Below are positions 62,010-64,000 of a stretch of 64,000 nt of DNA, one piece after another. A model generated the notes under the pieces. The model saw nothing but the letters and a program-made list of their open reading frames with translations, searched no databases and was not told the origin of the DNA. The number at the start of each line of letters is the position of its first letter. Within the stretch, counting starts at the first letter, position 1. This DNA is from Peptoniphilus vaginalis (GTDB lineage: Bacteria; Bacillota; Clostridia; Tissierellales; Peptoniphilaceae): contig NZ_FXLP01000004.1 in the NCBI RefSeq assembly GCF_900176605.1, forward strand, positions 248,001-312,000. The letters run 5' to 3'. The position numbers were made by a program, and so were the translations under genes.

Positions 62010-62903
62010 TTTCAAAATTTTTATAATTTCTTCTTGGGCCTCTTTGCCTTCTGGGAAGATTGACAAGAGTGGATAGCAGTGGCAAAGTCCTTTTCCCACT
62101 ATTATTTTGTAATTAACCTTGTATTTTTTTAGGGCTTCCTCAAAAAGTGGTGCAAAGGCATAGATCACTTCATAAGACCCATAGTAGAGGTAGGTCATTG
62201 GAAAGTTACTAAAGTCTCCCCTGTAGGGATAAAGCATATATTCAGGGACACTTTCTCCCTTAGTCATAATTTCTTTTGCAGTGTCAAAATATTTGTAGTC
62301 AACCATTATGTCCTTATTGTTTAATTCCTTCAGCCTATCCATATCGAGATCATTAGATAGACATCCACCAGCAGAAGATGCGATGATTTCTCTTGGCATC
62401 TTTAAAGGTAATTTATTTTCATTTATGTAGAGACCAAGTCCAAGGGCAAGTGAGGCTCCAGATGAAAAGCCAAGAAGAGAAAGGGGCTCTTCCCCATAGG
62501 TTTTTGTCATCTCTTCATAGACTCCTATAGTGGCATCGTAAGCTTCCACTATGGTCTTGTCAATGCAAAGGGGATAAAAGTAGAACCAGACATCTTTACC
62601 AGTGGTGCGACAAATCTTCTTGGCAAAGCTTAAGTCCCTCTTGTCGGGATTTGTTATGTAGCCACCGCCAAAGAGGTATAAGATTGCACCGGGATTTTTA
62701 TTTTTTGAATGTATTACAATCAATCTTTGGGACAAAAAAGTCCTATCATCATAATAAATGTCGGCTTCATCTTTAAGCTTGAAGCTTGGCTTTTGATTTT
62801 GCCTCCTGGCATAATTTAAAATCTTATCCTTTGGCAAGAGAAAAATTTTTTTAATTCTAATTGCCCTTACTAGACCTGCTAAAATCTTATAAGAAATGCT
62901 CAT
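62007..62903 (-). CDS. alpha/beta-hydrolase (HSL-type esterase/lipase)
   Basis: 298 residues. Oxyanion-hole motif LYLFGGGY (the HGG box of hormone-sensitive-lipase types, with His replaced by Phe), nucleophile Ser in LLGFSSGASLAL, and catalytic His near the end in LCHCYPLLSIFP; the acid is probably the Asp/Glu in YGSYEVIYAF. It likely hydrolyses small esters in the cytoplasm. AGGAGG precedes the ATG. A single gene; the substrate is unknown. Confidence 0.85.
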   Translation of the reverse strand: MSISYKILAGLVRAIRIKKIFLLPKDKILNYARRQNQKPSFKLKDEADIYYDDRTFLSQRLIVIHSKNKNPGAILYLFGGGYITNPDKRDLSFAKKICRTTGKDVWFYFYPLCIDKTIVEAYDATIGVYEEMTKTYGEEPLSLLGFSSGASLALGLGLYINENKLPLKMPREIIASSAGGCLSNDLDMDRLKELNNKDIMVDYKYFDTAKEIMTKGESVPEYMLYPYRGDFSNFPMTYLYYGSYEVIYAFAPLFEEALKKYKVNYKIIVGKGLCHCYPLLSIFPEGKEAQEEIIKILK

Positions 62904-63018
62904 AACAAACCTCCTATATCTAATAGCATATTATCACTTTAACAAGAAAAAGATTAAAAATTTTAAGAAAAAGACCCTTTAAAATAAAATTTTTTATAAA
63001 AATTAAGGAAAACTCCTC

Positions 63019-63051
63019 CGCAACCAAAAGTTGCGCCCCATTTGCTTGTTA
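63019..63051. repeat. dispersed inverted repeat, copy 2, upstream of an XRE regulator
   Basis: CGCAACCAAAAGTTGCG again followed 10 bp on by CTTGTTA, as at 41069-41101. It is about 80 bp before the XRE gene and could be its operator or that of another regulator. Confidence 0.6.
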
Positions 63052-63122
63052 GACCAGGATATTTTTGTTATCATTTCTTACATAAAATGAAATTATGAGA
63101 TAATAAAAGGCGAGTGAAAATT

Positions 63123-63695
63123 ATGTACGGAGAAAAAATAAAAGCAAAGAGAAGAGAACTAAATCTCTCCCAAGAAGACCTTGCCGACAAACTTTTTGTA
63201 ACAAGGCAGGCAATTTCAAAATGGGAAAATGATAAGGCCACACCAACAATGACCAACTTGAGAGAACTCTCTGAAATATTTGGAGTTGATATGGCATACT
63301 TTATTGGTAAAGCTGAGGAAGAAAAGAAAGAAGTAACAAAAGAGGGCGTTGAAGAAAGAAGTGAAGATAAAAGAAGTAACAAAAAAATTCTTGGAGATGG
63401 ACTCTGGGACATCTTCATCTACGCCTGCCTTTGTGGGCTAGGGATTTTCTTTTTCGCAGTTTACTACTTCTTCTTTGTGGAAAGTTATCTGGGCAAGGAC
63501 CCGAAAGACATGCCCTACCTCATCCTTACAATCTATATGATTGTAGCCCTAATAGCCTTCCCTCAAGCCTACAAAGATATAGGTGACAAACTAGAGGACC
63601 TTGAATACAACTTGTTCTCCAAAGTAGTCCTACCCCTTGTCTACCTTCTCTCTCCCTTAATAGTCTTCTATCACATAATAAAAAATAAAAATTAA
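63123..63695 (+). CDS. XRE-family regulator with membrane-spanning C-terminus
   Basis: About 190 residues. The N-terminal HTH_3 is typical: IKAKRRELNLSQEDLADKLFVTRQAISKWENDKATPTM. A charged linker (about 65-92) follows, then membrane segments near 98-118, 132-150 and 168-185. The start may be ATG 63123 or GTG 63114; the ribosome site AAAGGCGAG fits either. Such membrane-bound XRE proteins often regulate neighbouring stress or transport genes. A terminator follows. Confidence 0.85.
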   Translation: MYGEKIKAKRRELNLSQEDLADKLFVTRQAISKWENDKATPTMTNLRELSEIFGVDMAYFIGKAEEEKKEVTKEGVEERSEDKRSNKKILGDGLWDIFIYACLCGLGIFFFAVYYFFFVESYLGKDPKDMPYLILTIYMIVALIAFPQAYKDIGDKLEDLEYNLFSKVVLPLVYLLSPLIVFYHIIKNKN

Positions 63696-63707
63696 AAAAC
63701 AAAAACT

Positions 63708-63736
63708 AAGCCCACCCTAGCCGGTGGCTTTTTCTT
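63708..63736 (+). terminator. terminator after the XRE gene
   Basis: AAGCC-ACC / GGTGGCTT stem with one bulged C and a T-run. Confidence 0.7.
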
Positions 63737-63800
63737 TGGGAAATAAAGATAGTCTAAAAAGTCAATATATGTTAAAATCATTTTATATGGAGGTGTTTAC

Positions 63801-63872
63801 ATGGATACCAGTGGACCCTGGAAAAAATGTATGTGCCTACGCGATAAAGGAAGTCTTGTGATTTATAAGTAG
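63801..63872 (+). CDS. 23-residue small ORF with strong ribosome site
   Basis: ATG 63801 follows GGAGGTG and encodes a 23-residue peptide beginning MDTSGPWKKCMCLRDKG, ending at TAG 63870-63872. An extended -10 (TGTTAAAAT, ending 63778) lies just upstream. It is 83 nt before the next gene, so it may be a leader peptide or a small cysteine-containing protein. I do not recognise it. Confidence 0.5.
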   Translation: MDTSGPWKKCMCLRDKGSLVIYK

Positions 63873-63955
63873 AGTCTTAAGTTCATGTATCTTTACCGCT
63901 AGGCAGCGAATTTTTATGCAAAAATTTATGATATTTGCAAAAATTAGGAGGTTAC

Positions 63956-64000
63956 ATGAACAAATTAGATAGAGGAAGATTAAAAGTCTTGCAAGATGAG
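63956..64000 (+). CDS. start of an unidentified gene, cut by the window edge
   Basis: ATG 63956 with an ideal AGGAGG (63946-63951) starts MNKLDRGRLKVLQDE and runs off the window. Fifteen residues are too few to name it. Confidence 0.6.
   Translation, partial: MNKLDRGRLKVLQDE

Overview
The window reads as the replication-origin region of a low-GC (about one third G+C by eye), Gram-positive, fermentative bacterium. The order rpmH-rnpA-yidD-yidC-khpB-mnmE-mnmG-rsmG-parA-parB on the plus strand, facing dnaA-dnaN-yaaA-recF-gyrB-gyrA on the minus strand, is the classical Firmicute origin layout. Heavy AGA/AGG arginine use, anaerobe-type functions (cysteine desulfidase, Fe-ADH, copper-amine-oxidase-like and SLH surface domains) and no sporulation genes in view suggest a Tissierellia/Peptoniphilaceae-type anaerobic coccus (Peptoniphilus, Anaerococcus or Finegoldia relatives). 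That placement is inference from gene content, not a database match.

Layout. 1-3.7 kb: minus-strand operon of cysteine desulfidase, YfcC-type transporter and M20 amidohydrolase. 3.8-5.9 kb: small membrane/zinc-ribbon protein cluster. 6-12.7 kb: glycerol dehydrogenase, glycerol kinase and two paralogous YkvI-type amino-acid transporters, each with its own T-box leader; the first leader is interrupted by a decayed IS200/IS605 element. 12.7-13.8 kb: IS30 element. 13.9-22.8 kb: minus-strand run of PsiE/CorC-like protein, sigma-B/F-type sigma factor, atypical anti-sigma factor and antagonist, gyrA, gyrB, recF, yaaA, dnaN. 22.8-24.7 kb: dnaA flanked by two DnaA-box regions (bipartite oriC with a DnaA-trio unwinding element). 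24.7-34.2 kb: plus-strand housekeeping run ending in parA-parB, with three parS-like palindromes just upstream of parA.

34.2-41.7 kb: DnaA-box cluster, holin-like protein, tRNA-Arg(CCT), a D,D-carboxypeptidase, a folate operon with a folB-folK fusion, a muramidase-like protein and two unknown membrane proteins, then about 950 bp without long ORFs that carries an orphan structured-RNA candidate with a small ORF, a dispersed inverted repeat and a second DnaA-box cluster. 41.7-45.1 kb: a surface lipoprotein whose terminator was split by an IS3 element using a programmed frameshift. 45.4-51.1 kb: class I ribonucleotide reductase (NrdR-like boxes upstream) and ftsH. 51.1-53.2 kb: C69 peptidase with SLH anchors. 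53.3-56.9 kb: zinc acquisition operon zinT-znuA-znuC-znuB under a Zur/Fur-like operator. 57.2-64 kb: msrAB interrupted by an in-frame TGA, flavin reductase and YjiH under a divergent AraC regulator, an esterase, an XRE regulator, a small ORF and the start of a further gene.

Most unusual: the divergent parS set at parA; twin T-box/transporter loci with different specifier triplets; two tracts of a common 18-bp tandem repeat between unrelated genes; the orphan RNA with an embedded 17-codon ORF; two DnaA-box clusters of near-identical design outside oriC; and IS insertions that landed precisely in regulatory RNA elements. All functional statements come from reading the sequence and from knowledge of the families; no searches were run.
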